The translations under genes and the position numbers were made by a program. DNA of 64,000 nt from the NCBI RefSeq assembly GCF_030053835.1, contig NZ_CP125655.1, positions 992,001 through 1,056,000 on the forward strand. Reading direction: 5' to 3'. The DNA comes from Cellulomonas sp. ES6 (lineage in GTDB: Bacteria > Actinomycetota > Actinomycetes > Actinomycetales > Cellulomonadaceae). The notes under the pieces were generated by a model. It was not told where the DNA came from. It made no database searches and worked only from the letters and a program-made list of their open reading frames with translations. Positions 1-10,151 of this stretch are shown one piece after another; the stretch's first letter is position 1; every line of letters starts with the position of its first letter.

Positions 1-70
1 TCGGTGCTGGACATCGCCCGCGAGCCTAGTCGCAGCGTGGGACGCGCGAGGGCGGCACGCGGTCGCGGCG

Positions 71-76
71 TACCCT
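71..76 (+). promoter_or_regulatory. Putative -10 box TACCCT, leaderless promoter
   Basis: TACCCT ends 7 nt before the GTG at 84. No Shine-Dalgarno sequence lies between them, so transcription probably starts at or next to the start codon. No clear -35 was seen. Confidence 0.45.
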
Positions 77-83
77 GCGCTGC

Positions 84-1247
84 GTGACGCACCCCGACCC
101 CACCGCCCTCGCCCGCGAGACGCTCGCCGTGACCGCCGGACGCCCGCCGCGCGCCCAGGGCGCCCCGGTCAACCCGCCCGTCGTGCTGTCCTCGACGTAC
201 GTGTCGCAGGGCGTGCCGCAGCCGGGCGAGCTGATGTACGCGCGCGGCGACACCGAGACGTGGGGGCCGTTCGAGCAGACGCTCGGCGCGCTGGAGGGCT
301 CGACCCACCCGGCGCTCGTGTACGGCTCCGGCATGGCGGCGATCGCCGCGGCGCTCTCGCTGGTCCCGCACGGCGGGCGCCTGGTGCTGCCGCGGCACGC
401 CTACCAGGTGACGCTGGGGTACGCGCGCGACCTCGCCGAGCGCTCGGACGTCGAGGTGGACCACGTCGACGTCGCGGACACCGCGGCGGTCGTCGCGGCC
501 CTCGACCCGTCCACCTCCCCCACGGGCAGGCCGACGTCGCTGCTGTGGGTCGAGTCCCCCACGAACCCGATGCTCGAGGTGGCGGACCTCCCGGCCCTGG
601 TCGCGGCCGGCCACGCCGCCGGCGCGCTGGTCGCGGTCGACAACACGTTCGCGACGCCGCTCGTGCAGCGGCCGCTCGAGCACGGGGCCGACGTCGTCGT
701 GCACTCCGTGACGAAGTACCTCGCGGGCCACAGCGACGTCGTGCTCGGCGCGGTGCTCACGGACGACGCGGCGCTGCGGGAGCGGCTGCACACCTACCGG
801 ACGGTGCACGGCGCGATCGCCGGCCCGTTCGAGGTGTACCTGGCGCTGCGCGGCGTCCGGACGCTCGCGCTGCGGGTCGAGCGCTCGCAGCGCACCGCGC
901 TCGACCTCGCGCACCGCCTCGCCGCCCACCCCGGCGTCGTCGAGGTGCGCCACCCGGGCCTGCCGGGCGACCCGGGCCACGCCCGCGCGACCGCGCAGAT
1001 GGCCGGCTACGGCTCGATCATCGGGCTGCGCCCGGCGGGCGGCGCGGCCGGGGCGGACGCGGTCGTCGAGCGGCTGCGGCTGTGGGTGCCGGCCACCAGC
1101 CTCGGCGGGGTGGAGTCCAGCATCGAGCGCCGCCGCCGGTTCGCGACGGAGTCCCCCACGGTCCCGGAGGACCTGCTCCGCCTCTCGGTCGGCATCGAGG
1201 ACGTCGAGGACCTCTGGCGCGACCTCGCCCAGGCGCTCCCCTCCTGA
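84..1247 (+). CDS. Cystathionine gamma-synthase/gamma-lyase family PLP enzyme
   Basis: A 387-residue fold-type I PLP enzyme of the Cys/Met metabolism family, acting in the cytoplasm in trans-sulfuration between cysteine/homoserine and methionine. The PLP lysine lies in [11 protein letters not shown] in the middle of the protein, and the family C-terminal motif [12 protein letters not shown] is present. Length matches the family (380-400). Sequence alone does not separate synthase from lyase, nor from methionine gamma-lyase. The GTG start is preceded by TACCCT seven bases upstream, suggesting a leaderless message. The gene stands alone and converges on the GH3 gene, with a repeat element between them. 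Confidence 0.85.
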   Translation: MTHPDPTALARETLAVTAGRPPRAQGAPVNPPVVLSSTYVSQGVPQPGELMYARGDTETWGPFEQTLGALEGSTHPALVYGSGMAAIAAALSLVPHGGRLVLPRHAYQVTLGYARDLAERSDVEVDHVDVADTAAVVAALDPSTSPTGRPTSLLWVESPTNPMLEVADLPALVAAGHAAGALVAVDNTFATPLVQRPLEHGADVVVHSVTKYLAGHSDVVLGAVLTDDAALRERLHTYRTVHGAIAGPFEVYLALRGVRTLALRVERSQRTALDLAHRLAAHPGVVEVRHPGLPGDPGHARATAQMAGYGSIIGLRPAGGAAGADAVVERLRLWVPATSLGGVESSIERRRRFATESPTVPEDLLRLSVGIEDVEDLWRDLAQALPS

Positions 1248-1286
1248 CCCTCCCGCCCGGTCCTCCTGTGCGACCTGCGGACCTGC

Positions 1287-1352
1287 GAGGTCGTCACGTC
1301 CGGCCGAGGTCGTCAGCCCGGCCTGACGACCTCGGCTCGAGCTGACGACCTC
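1287..1352. repeat. 66-bp dispersed quadruple-decamer repeat, copy 1 (GTCGTCA family)
   Basis: Two direct decamers GAGGTCGTCA (1287 and 1306) are followed by two inverted ones TGACGACCTC (1324 and 1343). Start-to-start spacing is 19, 18 and 19 bp. The transcript could fold as nested stems (1:4 outside 2:3). It sits between convergent genes, five bases from the stop codon of the GH3 gene. The same layout recurs at 20409 and 46783. Confidence 0.85.
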
Positions 1353-1357
1353 GCGCG

Positions 1358-3697
1358 TCAGCGGATCGTGAACGGGGCGCGCAGGAGCGCGGCGTCGCGG
1401 GAGCTCGGGCCGACCAGGAGGTCGAACTCGCCGGGCTCGATGACGCGGCGGCCGGCGGCGTCGACGATCGTGCAGTCCGCGACCGGCACCTCCAGCGCGA
1501 CGCGCACCGACTCGCCGGGGGCGACGTCGACCTGCCGGAACGCCTTGAGCTCCTTGTCGGCCCACGAGACCGACGTCACGCGGTCCGAGACGTAGACCTG
1601 CACGGTCTCCCGCACGGGCCGCGCGCCGGTGTTGCGGACCGTGATCTCGGCCCGGACCACGTCGCCGGCGCCCAGGTCGGTGGCCGCGAGCGCGAGGTCG
1701 GCGTACTCGACGGTGGAGTACGTGAGGCCCTCCCCGAACGCGAACGCCGGCCGCTGGGTGAGGTCGGCGTAGCGGTCGCCGTGCTGGCCGCGGATCTGGT
1801 TGTAGTACGTCGGCTGCTGGCCGACGTGCCGCGCGAACGACACGGGCAGGCGGCCGGACGGCTCGGCGAGCCCGAGCAGCAGCTCCGCGAGCGCCCGGCC
1901 GCCCTGCATGCCGGGGTTCGCGGCCCACACGAGGGCGTCCGCGCCGAGCGCCGACTCGGGCAGCACCAGCGGCTTCGAGGCCAGCAGCACCACGACGAGC
2001 GGCGTCCCGGTCGCGGCGAGGGCGTCGAGCAGGGCGACCTGCCCGCCGACGAGCTCGAGGGTCGCGGTGGAGCGCCCCTCCCCGACCAGCTCGATGCGGT
2101 CCCCCACGACGGCGACCACGTAGTCCGCGTCGCGCGCCGCCGCGACCGCCTCGGCGATCATCGCCTCGTCCGGCTCGGCGGGCACGACGACCGGCGGGCG
2201 CGGCTGCCCGTCGGGGAACGTCGCCCCCTCCGGGTCGGGCTCCAGCGTGAGGATCTCCGCACCGCGGGCGTGGTCGACCACCCAGCCCTCGGGCGCGGCG
2301 GCCCGCAGCCCGTCCAGCACCGTCGTGATCATGTCGCGCGGCTGGCCGTCGGGCAGCCAGTCGGCCTGGCCGGACGAGCCCGCCCAGTCGCCGAGCTGCG
2401 TCTGCGCGTCGTCGGCGAGCGGCCCGACGACGGCGATCCGCCGGCTGCCGGCGCCCGTCGGAGCCACCGAACGGACCGCGGCGGCGCCGCCCGGCGGGAC
2501 GGGCGCTCCGGGCGCCGCAGCGGTCCCGGGCGTGCAGCCGCCGGCCAGCGGCAGCACGGCGCCCTCGTTGCGCAGCAGCACCAGCGAGCGCCTCGCGACC
2601 TCGAGGTTGAGCGCGGCGTGGTCGGCGCGGCCGATGACGGCGGCCTGGGTGGCCGGGTCGGGGCGGCGCGGGTCCTCGAACAGCCCGAGCCGGAACTTCA
2701 GCGTGAGGATGCGGGCGACCGCGGGCTCGAGGTCCGCCTCCGTCAGCAGGCCCCGCTCGATCGCCTCCAGCGCGCCCTCGAAGAACCGCGGCGTCGTCAT
2801 GACCATGTCGTTGCCGGCCTTCACCGCGGCGGCGGCGGCGTGCGCGTAGTCGGGCTGCACCTTCTGCTCCCAGACCATGCGCCCGACGTTGTCCCAGTCG
2901 GTGACGAGCGTGCCGGTGTAGCCCCACTCGCCGCGCAGCACCTCGTTGAGCAGCCAGTCGTTGACGGTGATCGGCACGCCGTCGGTGGTCTGGTAGCCGA
3001 GCATGAACGTCGCGCAGCCCTCCCGGGCCACCCGCTCGAACGGGGGCAGGAACCACGACCGCAGCTTGCGCCGCGAGATGTCCGCCTCGGAGGCGTCCCG
3101 GCCGCCCTGCGTCTCGGAGTACCCGGCGAAGTGCTTCGCGGTGGCGAGGATCGCGGTCGGGTCGGCCAGGCCGTCACCCTGGTAGCCGCGGACCATCGCG
3201 GAGGCGAGCTCCCCGATGAGGTGCGGGTCCTCGCCGAACGTCTCGTCGACGCGGCCCCAGCGCAGGTCGCGGGTGATGCAGAGCACCGGGCTGAACGTCC
3301 AGTGCACGCCGGTGGGGGCGACCTCCCGCGCGGTGGCCCGGGCGACCTGCTCGACCAGCGCCGGGTCCCAGCTCGCGGCCATCCCGAGCTGCGTGGGGAA
3401 GATCGTCGCCCCCACCCAGAACGAGTGCCCGTGGATGCAGTCCTCGCCGACCAGCAGCGGGATGCGCAGCCGCGTGGAGTCGACGAGCTCGTGCGCGAGC
3501 GCCAGCCGCTCCGGCGAGGCGTGCAGCAGCGACCCGGCGAGCCGCCGCAGCACGTGGTCGGCCACGTCGTCGCGGGCGTCGAGCTGCAGCATCTGCCCGA
3601 CCTTCTCCTCGACGGTCATGCGGTCCAGCAGGTCCCGGACCCGGTCGGCCACGGGCAGGGCGGCGTCGAGGTAGGCGGCGGTGGTGGTCTCGGTCAC
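1358..3697 (-). CDS. Glycoside hydrolase family 3 beta-glucosidase
   Basis: A 779-residue GH3 enzyme, cytoplasmic because no signal peptide is seen. It should release glucose from the non-reducing end of imported beta-linked oligosaccharides. The N-terminal TIM-barrel has GEDCIHGHSF and KHFAGYSE, and the nucleophile aspartate lies in VTDWDNVGRM near residue 267. The middle alpha/beta sandwich (RRSLVLLRN) and a C-terminal fibronectin-III-like domain follow (VRAEITVRNTG). The chosen GTG start overlaps the stop of the upstream permease gene by GTGA, which argues for translational coupling. An open frame continues upstream but is antisense-type shadow. It is the last gene of an Opp-type importer operon, so it likely processes what the importer brings in. 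Exact linkage specificity is unknown. Confidence 0.9.
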   Translation of the reverse strand: MTETTTAAYLDAALPVADRVRDLLDRMTVEEKVGQMLQLDARDDVADHVLRRLAGSLLHASPERLALAHELVDSTRLRIPLLVGEDCIHGHSFWVGATIFPTQLGMAASWDPALVEQVARATAREVAPTGVHWTFSPVLCITRDLRWGRVDETFGEDPHLIGELASAMVRGYQGDGLADPTAILATAKHFAGYSETQGGRDASEADISRRKLRSWFLPPFERVAREGCATFMLGYQTTDGVPITVNDWLLNEVLRGEWGYTGTLVTDWDNVGRMVWEQKVQPDYAHAAAAAVKAGNDMVMTTPRFFEGALEAIERGLLTEADLEPAVARILTLKFRLGLFEDPRRPDPATQAAVIGRADHAALNLEVARRSLVLLRNEGAVLPLAGGCTPGTAAAPGAPVPPGGAAAVRSVAPTGAGSRRIAVVGPLADDAQTQLGDWAGSSGQADWLPDGQPRDMITTVLDGLRAAAPEGWVVDHARGAEILTLEPDPEGATFPDGQPRPPVVVPAEPDEAMIAEAVAAARDADYVVAVVGDRIELVGEGRSTATLELVGGQVALLDALAATGTPLVVVLLASKPLVLPESALGADALVWAANPGMQGGRALAELLLGLAEPSGRLPVSFARHVGQQPTYYNQIRGQHGDRYADLTQRPAFAFGEGLTYSTVEYADLALAATDLGAGDVVRAEITVRNTGARPVRETVQVYVSDRVTSVSWADKELKAFRQVDVAPGESVRVALEVPVADCTIVDAAGRRVIEPGEFDLLVGPSSRDAALLRAPFTIR

Positions 3698-4752
3698 GAG
3701 GGGTCCTTCTGCTCGGAGTGCTGCCGCGGGTGCGGCGGGTGGTGCGGGGCGGGGCGCACGGCGGTGACGCCGCTGGTGGGGCGCAGGCCGCGCTTGCGCA
3801 TCGCGCGGGCCCGCTCCCCGGCGGACCGCAGCCGCGGGTTCACGTACTCGTCGATGCCGAAGTTGATGAGCGACAGCGCCATGCCGAGCAGCGCGATGCA
3901 CAGCCCGGCCGGCACGTACCACCACCAGAAGTCGGGGAACGCGCCGTTCTGCTGCGCCCAGTACAGGATCGTGCCCCAGTTGAGGTTCGTGATGGGGATG
4001 ACCCCGATGAACGCCAGCGTCGTGAGGCCCAGCACCGCGGCGGTCACGGTCCCGACGAACGACGAGGCGATGATCGCCGTCAGGTTCGGGAGCATCTCGA
4101 CCGCGATGATGCGGTGGAGCGGCTCGCCGTTGGCCCGCGCGGCCTGCACGAAGTCCCGGTTGCGCAGCGACATCGTCTGCGCGCGCAGCACGCGCCCGCC
4201 CCACGCCCAGCCGGTGATGGCGAGCACCGCGGAGATGAGCAGCAGGCTCGGGTTGTCGTACTGGGAGGCCACGATGATCATCAGCGGCAGGCCGGGCAGC
4301 ACGAGGAACACGTTGGTCAGCGCGGACAGCGACTCGCTGCGCCACCCGGCGACGTAGCCGGCGGTCACGCCCACGGCCACCGCGACGAGGGTCGCGATGA
4401 CGCCGGCGCTGAACCCGACGACGAGCACGCCGCGGGTGCCCAGGACGATCTGGCTGAAGACGTCCTCGCCCATGTGCGTGGTGCCGAGCCAGTGCTGGGC
4501 GGACGGCGGCTGCCGGAGCGCGTCGAAGTCCTTGTCGAGCGGGCCGTACGGGGCGATGAGGTCACCGAAGACGGCCAGCAGGACGAAGAACCCGAGGATC
4601 GCGAGCCCGGTCAGGGACTTGCCGTTGCGGAACATCGCGAACGCCCGCCCGAGCCGCGCCGCGGCGCCCGTGCCGCGGGACGCCGGTCCGGCCGGCCCGG
4701 GGGCGACGGGGACCGCGGCCTCCTCGGTGGCGGTGGTGGTGGGGAACGTCAT
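3694..4752 (-). CDS. ABC importer permease, DppC/OppC type
   Basis: A 352-residue inner-membrane permease of the dipeptide/oligopeptide (family 5) importer class. A roughly 45-residue Ala/Pro-rich cytoplasmic N-terminus precedes the first membrane segment (GLAILGFFVLLAVFGDLIAP), which is the OppC N-terminal pattern. The EAA loop that contacts the ATPases is seen as RAQTMSLRNRDFVQAARANGE. Start is ATG at 4752, three bases after the preceding permease gene. It forms a heterodimer with the 4756-5739 product. The GH3 neighbour suggests sugar oligomers rather than peptides as cargo. Confidence 0.9.
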   Translation of the reverse strand: MTFPTTTATEEAAVPVAPGPAGPASRGTGAAARLGRAFAMFRNGKSLTGLAILGFFVLLAVFGDLIAPYGPLDKDFDALRQPPSAQHWLGTTHMGEDVFSQIVLGTRGVLVVGFSAGVIATLVAVAVGVTAGYVAGWRSESLSALTNVFLVLPGLPLMIIVASQYDNPSLLLISAVLAITGWAWGGRVLRAQTMSLRNRDFVQAARANGEPLHRIIAVEMLPNLTAIIASSFVGTVTAAVLGLTTLAFIGVIPITNLNWGTILYWAQQNGAFPDFWWWYVPAGLCIALLGMALSLINFGIDEYVNPRLRSAGERARAMRKRGLRPTSGVTAVRPAPHHPPHPRQHSEQKDPS

Positions 4753-4755
4753 GGC

Positions 4756-5739
4756 TCAGCCCTCCGTCTGGCGGGTGCGCGGGTCGAGGACGGCGTACGC
4801 GACGTCCGCCAGGATGTTCGCGACCAGCACGGTCAGCGTGATGACGAGGAACAGCCCCTGCATGAGCGGGTAGTCCTTCGCGGTCGTGGCGTCGAGCAGC
4901 AGCTTGCCCACGCCGGGGTAGGAGAACACCAGCTCCATGACGAGCGTGCCGCCGACGATGAACCCGAGCGACAGCGCGAACGACGACAGCTGCGGGAGCA
5001 CCGCGTTGCGGGCGGCGTAGTTCACCATCACGCGCCGCGGGGACAGGCCCTTGGCCTCGGCGACCGTCACGTAGTCCTCGTCGAGGACGGTGACCATCAT
5101 GTTGCGCATCCCGAGGATCCAGCCGCCCAGCGACGCGAGCACGATCGTCAGCGCCGGCAGGGTGCCGTGCTGGACCACCTGCCCGACGAAGTCGAACGTG
5201 AGGGCGGGGGTGCTGCCCTTGTCGTAGGCGTGCGACGCGGGGAACCAGCCGAGCGTGGTGGAGAACACCGCGATGGCGATGAGGCCCATCCAGAAGTACG
5301 GCACGGTCGAGAAGAACGTGGCGACGGGGACGAGGGCGTCCGCGCGGCTGCCGCGGCGCCACCCGATCCACGACCCCAGCCCGGTGCCGAGGAAGAAGCT
5401 CAGGACGGTGGCGATGCCCACCAGCCCGACGGTCCACGGCAGGGCGGTCGCGATGACGTCGGTGACGGGCGCGAGCCCCTTGGAGAACGACCGGCCGAGG
5501 TCCCCGCGCAGCAGCAGCCCCCAGTAGTCGGCGTACTGCTGCAGCAGCGACTTCCCGTCGTCGAGCCCGAACAGCGTCCGCAGCGAGTCGGCGGCGTCCG
5601 GGCTGATGCGGCCCTGGTTCTTCTGGAGGTAGGCCGAGACGGGGTCGCCCTTCATCATGCGGGGCAGGAAGAAGTTGATGGTGATGGCCGCCCATGCCGT
5701 GAACAGGTAGAACACGGCGCGGCGCACGGCGAATCTCAC
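4756..5739 (-). CDS. ABC importer permease, DppB/OppB type
   Basis: A 327-residue permease with the OppB-type N-terminal segment (VFYLFTAWAAITINFFLPR) and about six membrane spans. The EAA loop reads DEDYVTVAEAKGLSPRRVM. The start codon is GTG. The gene lies 5 bp after the preceding ATPase gene and is followed at once by the partner permease. It provides half of the membrane channel of the family 5 importer. Confidence 0.9.
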   Translation of the reverse strand: MRFAVRRAVFYLFTAWAAITINFFLPRMMKGDPVSAYLQKNQGRISPDAADSLRTLFGLDDGKSLLQQYADYWGLLLRGDLGRSFSKGLAPVTDVIATALPWTVGLVGIATVLSFFLGTGLGSWIGWRRGSRADALVPVATFFSTVPYFWMGLIAIAVFSTTLGWFPASHAYDKGSTPALTFDFVGQVVQHGTLPALTIVLASLGGWILGMRNMMVTVLDEDYVTVAEAKGLSPRRVMVNYAARNAVLPQLSSFALSLGFIVGGTLVMELVFSYPGVGKLLLDATTAKDYPLMQGLFLVITLTVLVANILADVAYAVLDPRTRQTEG

Positions 5740-5744
5740 GGCGG

Positions 5745-6553
<809 letters not shown>

Positions 6554-6557
<4 letters not shown>

Positions 6558-7411
6558 CGTGCGGCCTCCTCGGCGCTGCCCGTCCGCACGAAGTCCCCGC
6601 GCTCGCCGGTCAGGCTCGGGAACGACCCGAGCAGCCGCTGCGTGTAGGGGTGCTGCGCGTGGCGGTAGATGTTCTCGGCGGTGTCGAGCTCGACGATGCG
6701 GCCCTCGCGCATGACGGCGATCCGGTCGCTGATCTCGAGCAGCAGCGGCAGGTCGTGCGTGATGAACACGACCGAGAACCCGAGCTCGCGGCGCAGGTCC
6801 GAGATCTGCTGCAGGATCTCGCGCTGCACGAGCACGTCGAGGGCGGTGGTCGGCTCGTCCATGATCATGAGCTGCGGCCGCAGGGCGAGCGCCATCGCGA
6901 TCATGACGCGCTGGCGCATGCCGCCGGAGAGCTCGTGCGGGAAGGACCGCAGCCGCTCGCGGCCGACGCCGACCATGTCGAGCAGGTCCCCGCACTCGCG
7001 GCGGCGCTCGGCCTTCGGCATCGCGGGCCGGTGGGTGCGGAACACGTCGTCGAGCTGCTTGCCGATCGCCACGACGGGGTTGAGCGCGTTCATCGCGCCC
7101 TGGAACACCATCGAGGCCTTGTCCCACCGGAACGCCCGCATCTCGGCGTCGCTGAGCGCCCCGAGGTCGATGTCCGCCCCGGAGGCGTCGTGGAACGTCG
7201 CCGAGCCACCCGCGATCACCGCGGGCGCCTTCAGCAGGCGCTGCACGCCGTACGCCAGCGTGGTCTTGCCGCACCCGGACTCGCCCGCGAGGCCGAGGAT
7301 CTCGCCCCGGCGGACGCTGAGCGACACCTCCCGGACCGCCTCCACCGGCGGGTCCACGTCGTACACGACGCTGAAGTCCGACACCGTCAGCACGTCGTTG
7401 GTCGTCGTCAC
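6554..7411 (-). CDS. ABC importer ATPase, OppD/DppD type
   Basis: A 285-residue nucleotide-binding subunit with Walker A GESGCGKTT, signature LSGGMRQRV, Walker B LMIMDEPTTALD and C-terminal HPYTQRLLGSFPSL. GTG at 7411 starts the protein (VTTTNDVLTVSDF). The long open frame upstream is a shadow of the solute-binding-protein gene. A strong hairpin (7464-7515) separates this gene from the binding-protein gene, so it may be expressed at a lower level than the binding protein. Confidence 0.92.
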
Positions 7412-7463
7412 TGAACCTTCCCGTCTTCCCGCGGACCCGTGGCCCGCCCGTCTGCCCGGCACG

Positions 7464-7515
7464 GCTGCGGCCGGCCGGCGGCGGGGACGAGGTCCCGTCG
7501 CCGGCCGGCCGCAGC
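7464..7515 (-). terminator. Intra-operon hairpin between binding-protein gene and ATPase genes
   Basis: A perfect 17-bp inverted repeat (7464-7480 with 7499-7515) has an 18-nt partly paired loop and no T-run. Placed directly after a binding-protein gene, such a hairpin usually causes partial termination or protects the upstream mRNA, so binding protein exceeds transporter subunits. That role is inferred. Confidence 0.6.
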
Positions 7516-7521
7516 GGCGCG

Positions 7522-9192
7522 TCAGCTCGCCGGCTCCAGGCTGGTGAGGATCAGCGCGGCGGTGGGCTGCGTCGGGTCGGGGTTGGCGTACGGGTCGTCC
7601 TCGCCCGGCCAGCCGACGTAGCTGCGCGTGTTGTACTCGCCGATGAACGGGCGGGTGCCGATCGGCAGCGCGGGCACCTGCTCGACGAAGATCTCCTGGA
7701 CCTCCGCCAGGGCCTCGGCGCGCGCGGCGTCGTCCGTCGCGGTGGCGTAGGTGTCGAGCGCGGCCGTGGCCTCCGGGCTGTCGAACCGCCCGAAGTTGTA
7801 GTCCGCGGCCTCGCCGAGCGGCTTCAGCCACCGGCCGTCCATGATGTCGCTGTACAGGTCGTACGGCGTGGCGCCGGTGTCGGTCCAGTGCAGGATCGCC
7901 TGGAAGTCGCCCTCGGACTTCATGGCCCACCAGGTGTCGGCGTCCGGGGTGTCGACCGTGGCCTCGACGCCCAGCTCCTTGGCCGAGTCGGCGATCAGCG
8001 AGATGCCGGTGACGTAGTCGCTCCAGCCCTGCGGGACGCTCAGCTCGAACGTGACGGGCTCGCCGTCGGGGTCGACGAGAGCGTCGCCGTCCCAGGTGTA
8101 GCCGGCGTCCGTGAGGATCTCCTTCGCGCCGTCGACGTCGACGCCGTACGTCTCGCCGGCGAAGTCGTCGGCGATGAACGGGTCGCCCGCGGGGGTGGGC
8201 AGGCCGGTCACCGAGGTGAGCTCCGGCACGCCGCCCTCCCGCGCGATCGCCTGGTGCTTGGTGCGGTCGACGACGAGGTTCATCGCCTGGCGGAACGCGA
8301 CGTCGCTGAACGGCTTGGTCTGCGTGTTGACGAACATCGCGTCGATGCCGAGGCCCGCGGCCGCCCAGTAGACGTTCGCGTCGTCCTTGTCGAGGTACGC
8401 GGACTGCACGTTGGGGATGAACGCCTGCGCCCAGTCGGCCTCGCCGTTGGCCAGCGCCGTGGTGAGCGCGGTGTTGTCGTTGTACGACACGTAGTAGAGC
8501 GTCGGCGCGGCCAGCTCCCCGCCCCAGTAGTCGTCCCGCGCGGTGAGCTCGACGCTCTGCGAGGAGAACTGCGACAGCACGTAGGGGCCGGTGCCGACGG
8601 GCTCGAGGTTCGGGTCCGTGGCCGGGTCGGCGACGTCCTCCCAGATGTGCTTCGGGACGATGAGCTTGTGCAGGACCTTGTCCTGCTTGGCGAACATCGA
8701 CGCGGCGAAGGAGATCGTGACGGTGTCCCCGTCGAGCGCGACGTCCTCGATGCCGAGCGCCGCGTTGTCGAGCTCCGGCTTGTCCTTGAGCAGCGTGAAC
8801 GTGTACGCGATGTCGTCGGCGGTGAAGTCCTCGCCGTCGTTCCAGGTGACGCCGTCGCGGGCCACGAGCGTGACCGCGGTGTAGTCGTCGTTCCAGGTGA
8901 TCTCCTGGGCGAGCCACGGCGTGACGTCGTCGCTGGGGTCGATGAGGTTGACGAACCCCAGCGGCTCCAGGATCGCGTTGATGTAGCCGAGCTTCATGCC
9001 CGAGGCGTCGCCGACCCACGGGTTGTTCGACTCGGTGGCGATGGCGCCGTCCGGCTTGGCGATGGTCAGCGGGGCCCCGGTGCCGCCGGTGCTGCTGCCC
9101 TCGTCGCCCGCCCCGCCCGACCCGCCGGAGCAGGCCGTCAGTGCCAGGGCGGCGGCCACGCCGAGCGCGACCGCCGGGTACTTCACCCTCAT
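7522..9192 (-). CDS. Family 5 extracellular solute-binding lipoprotein
   Basis: A 556-residue secreted lipoprotein. A short basic N-terminus and hydrophobic core end in the lipobox LTAC, so Cys21 should be acylated and hold the protein on the outer face of the membrane. A Gly/Ser linker follows. The family 5 signature region is visible (FTLLKDKPELDN and LEPVGTGPYVLSQF). It captures substrate for the permeases and ATPases encoded downstream. Family 5 proteins mostly bind peptides, but some bind beta-oligosaccharides. The GH3 gene in the operon favours a cello-oligosaccharide-like ligand, which is inference. Confidence 0.92.
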   Translation of the reverse strand: MRVKYPAVALGVAAALALTACSGGSGGAGDEGSSTGGTGAPLTIAKPDGAIATESNNPWVGDASGMKLGYINAILEPLGFVNLIDPSDDVTPWLAQEITWNDDYTAVTLVARDGVTWNDGEDFTADDIAYTFTLLKDKPELDNAALGIEDVALDGDTVTISFAASMFAKQDKVLHKLIVPKHIWEDVADPATDPNLEPVGTGPYVLSQFSSQSVELTARDDYWGGELAAPTLYYVSYNDNTALTTALANGEADWAQAFIPNVQSAYLDKDDANVYWAAAGLGIDAMFVNTQTKPFSDVAFRQAMNLVVDRTKHQAIAREGGVPELTSVTGLPTPAGDPFIADDFAGETYGVDVDGAKEILTDAGYTWDGDALVDPDGEPVTFELSVPQGWSDYVTGISLIADSAKELGVEATVDTPDADTWWAMKSEGDFQAILHWTDTGATPYDLYSDIMDGRWLKPLGEAADYNFGRFDSPEATAALDTYATATDDAARAEALAEVQEIFVEQVPALPIGTRPFIGEYNTRSYVGWPGEDDPYANPDPTQPTAALILTSLEPAS

Positions 9193-9273
9193 GGTTTCTC
9201 CTTCGAAACGGCGCCGGGACGCAGCCGGCGTCTGAGGTCACGCCGCGTCCTCGCGGTCGTGCTGCGCGGAACG

Positions 9274-9295
9274 TTACTACACTGTCAGTAAGTGT
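9274..9295. promoter_or_regulatory. Nested palindromic operator candidate between binding protein and TetR genes
   Basis: In the divergent intergenic region an AT-richer patch holds TTACT (9274) / AGTAA (9287) and ACACT (9279) / AGTGT (9291), centred on ACTGTCAGT. Overlapping short palindromes in a divergent promoter region beside a TetR gene are the usual layout of that regulator's operator. No other candidate stands out in 9193-9419. Confidence 0.45.
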
Positions 9296-9419
9296 CCGCC
9301 AGGCCCCGGAGATCACGAGTTGGTCACGGCAGGCGGGTCCCGGTCGGCAGCAGCCCCGGCCGCTACGATCGGCGCGCGACCACGCCGGCGGGCGCGGCGG
9401 CAGAGGAAGTGAGACAGCC

Positions 9420-10064
9420 ATGAGCTCGGCGAAGCGGCCCGTCCGGCCGCGCCCGGAGACCCTGGAGCGCCGGCGGCGCATCCTGACCGCCGCCATGACG
9501 ACGTTCGGCAGCAAGGGCTACAACAACGGCCCGCTCACGGAGATCGCCGAGCAGGTCGGCATGACGCACGCGGGGATCCTCCACCACTTCGGGTCCAAGG
9601 ACCAGCTCCTCGTCGAGGTGCTGCGCTTCCGCGACCAGTCCGACGTCGAGGGGCTCGCCGAGCAGCACATCCCCGGCGGCATCGAGCTGTTCCGCCACCT
9701 CGTGCGGACCGCGTTCGCCAACGAGGAGCGGCCCGGCATCGTCCAGGCCTACGCGGTGCTGTCCGCCGAGTCCGTGACCGACGACCACCCCGCGCGCGCG
9801 TACTTCGAGGAGCGCTACCGCACGCTGCGCGCCGAGATCGCCGACGCGTTCCGGGAGGTCTGCGCCGAGCGCGGCGTGACCGAGCCCGACACGGTTGGCC
9901 GTGCCGCCGCCGCCATCCTCGCGGTCATGGACGGGCTCCAGGTGCAGTGGCTGCTGGCCCGCGACGACGTGGAGCTGGCGCGGACCAGCGAGTTCGCGAT
10001 CGAGGCGCTGGTCGCGGCGGTCGTGCAGCCGCAGGAGCCCGTCGTCGGCACCGGGCGCGGCTGA
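9420..10064 (+). CDS. TetR family transcriptional regulator
   Basis: A 214-residue regulator. The N-terminal helix-turn-helix spans about residues 15-60 (RRILTAAMTTFGSKG, then IAEQVGMTHAGILHHFGSKD). The rest is a ligand-binding domain with no recognisable specificity. The ATG at 9420 is preceded by GAGGAAGTGAG, a good ribosome binding site. The frame stays open upstream but has no signal. It is divergent from the importer/beta-glucosidase operon and is the obvious candidate repressor of it and of itself. TACGAT at 9364 may be its -10 box. Confidence 0.88.
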   Translation: MSSAKRPVRPRPETLERRRRILTAAMTTFGSKGYNNGPLTEIAEQVGMTHAGILHHFGSKDQLLVEVLRFRDQSDVEGLAEQHIPGGIELFRHLVRTAFANEERPGIVQAYAVLSAESVTDDHPARAYFEERYRTLRAEIADAFREVCAERGVTEPDTVGRAAAAILAVMDGLQVQWLLARDDVELARTSEFAIEALVAAVVQPQEPVVGTGRG

Positions 10065-10116
10065 CGCCCGTCCCGGGACCGACCCCGGGCTTGCCGCCGC
10101 ACGCCCGGGCGGTGTT

Positions 10117-10142
10117 CAATGAGTTGACTCATCGACTCATTG
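10117..10142. promoter_or_regulatory. Operator: CAATGAGT/ACTCATTG palindrome for the GntR pair
   Basis: CAATGAGT (10117-10124) and ACTCATTG (10135-10142) form a perfect dyad. A second overlapping dyad, ATGAGT-tg-ACTCAT, covers 10119-10132. TTCAAT at 10115-10120 could be the -10 box. The sites lie just upstream of a membrane-protein gene that is followed by a small GntR regulator, an arrangement typical of autoregulated YtrA-type operons. Confidence 0.55.
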
Positions 10143-10151
10143 GAGCACCTC

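Noticed and set aside
26..334. Minus-strand 102-codon frame at the window start
   Set aside because: Antisense to the trans-sulfuration enzyme and its promoter, and without any recognisable feature.
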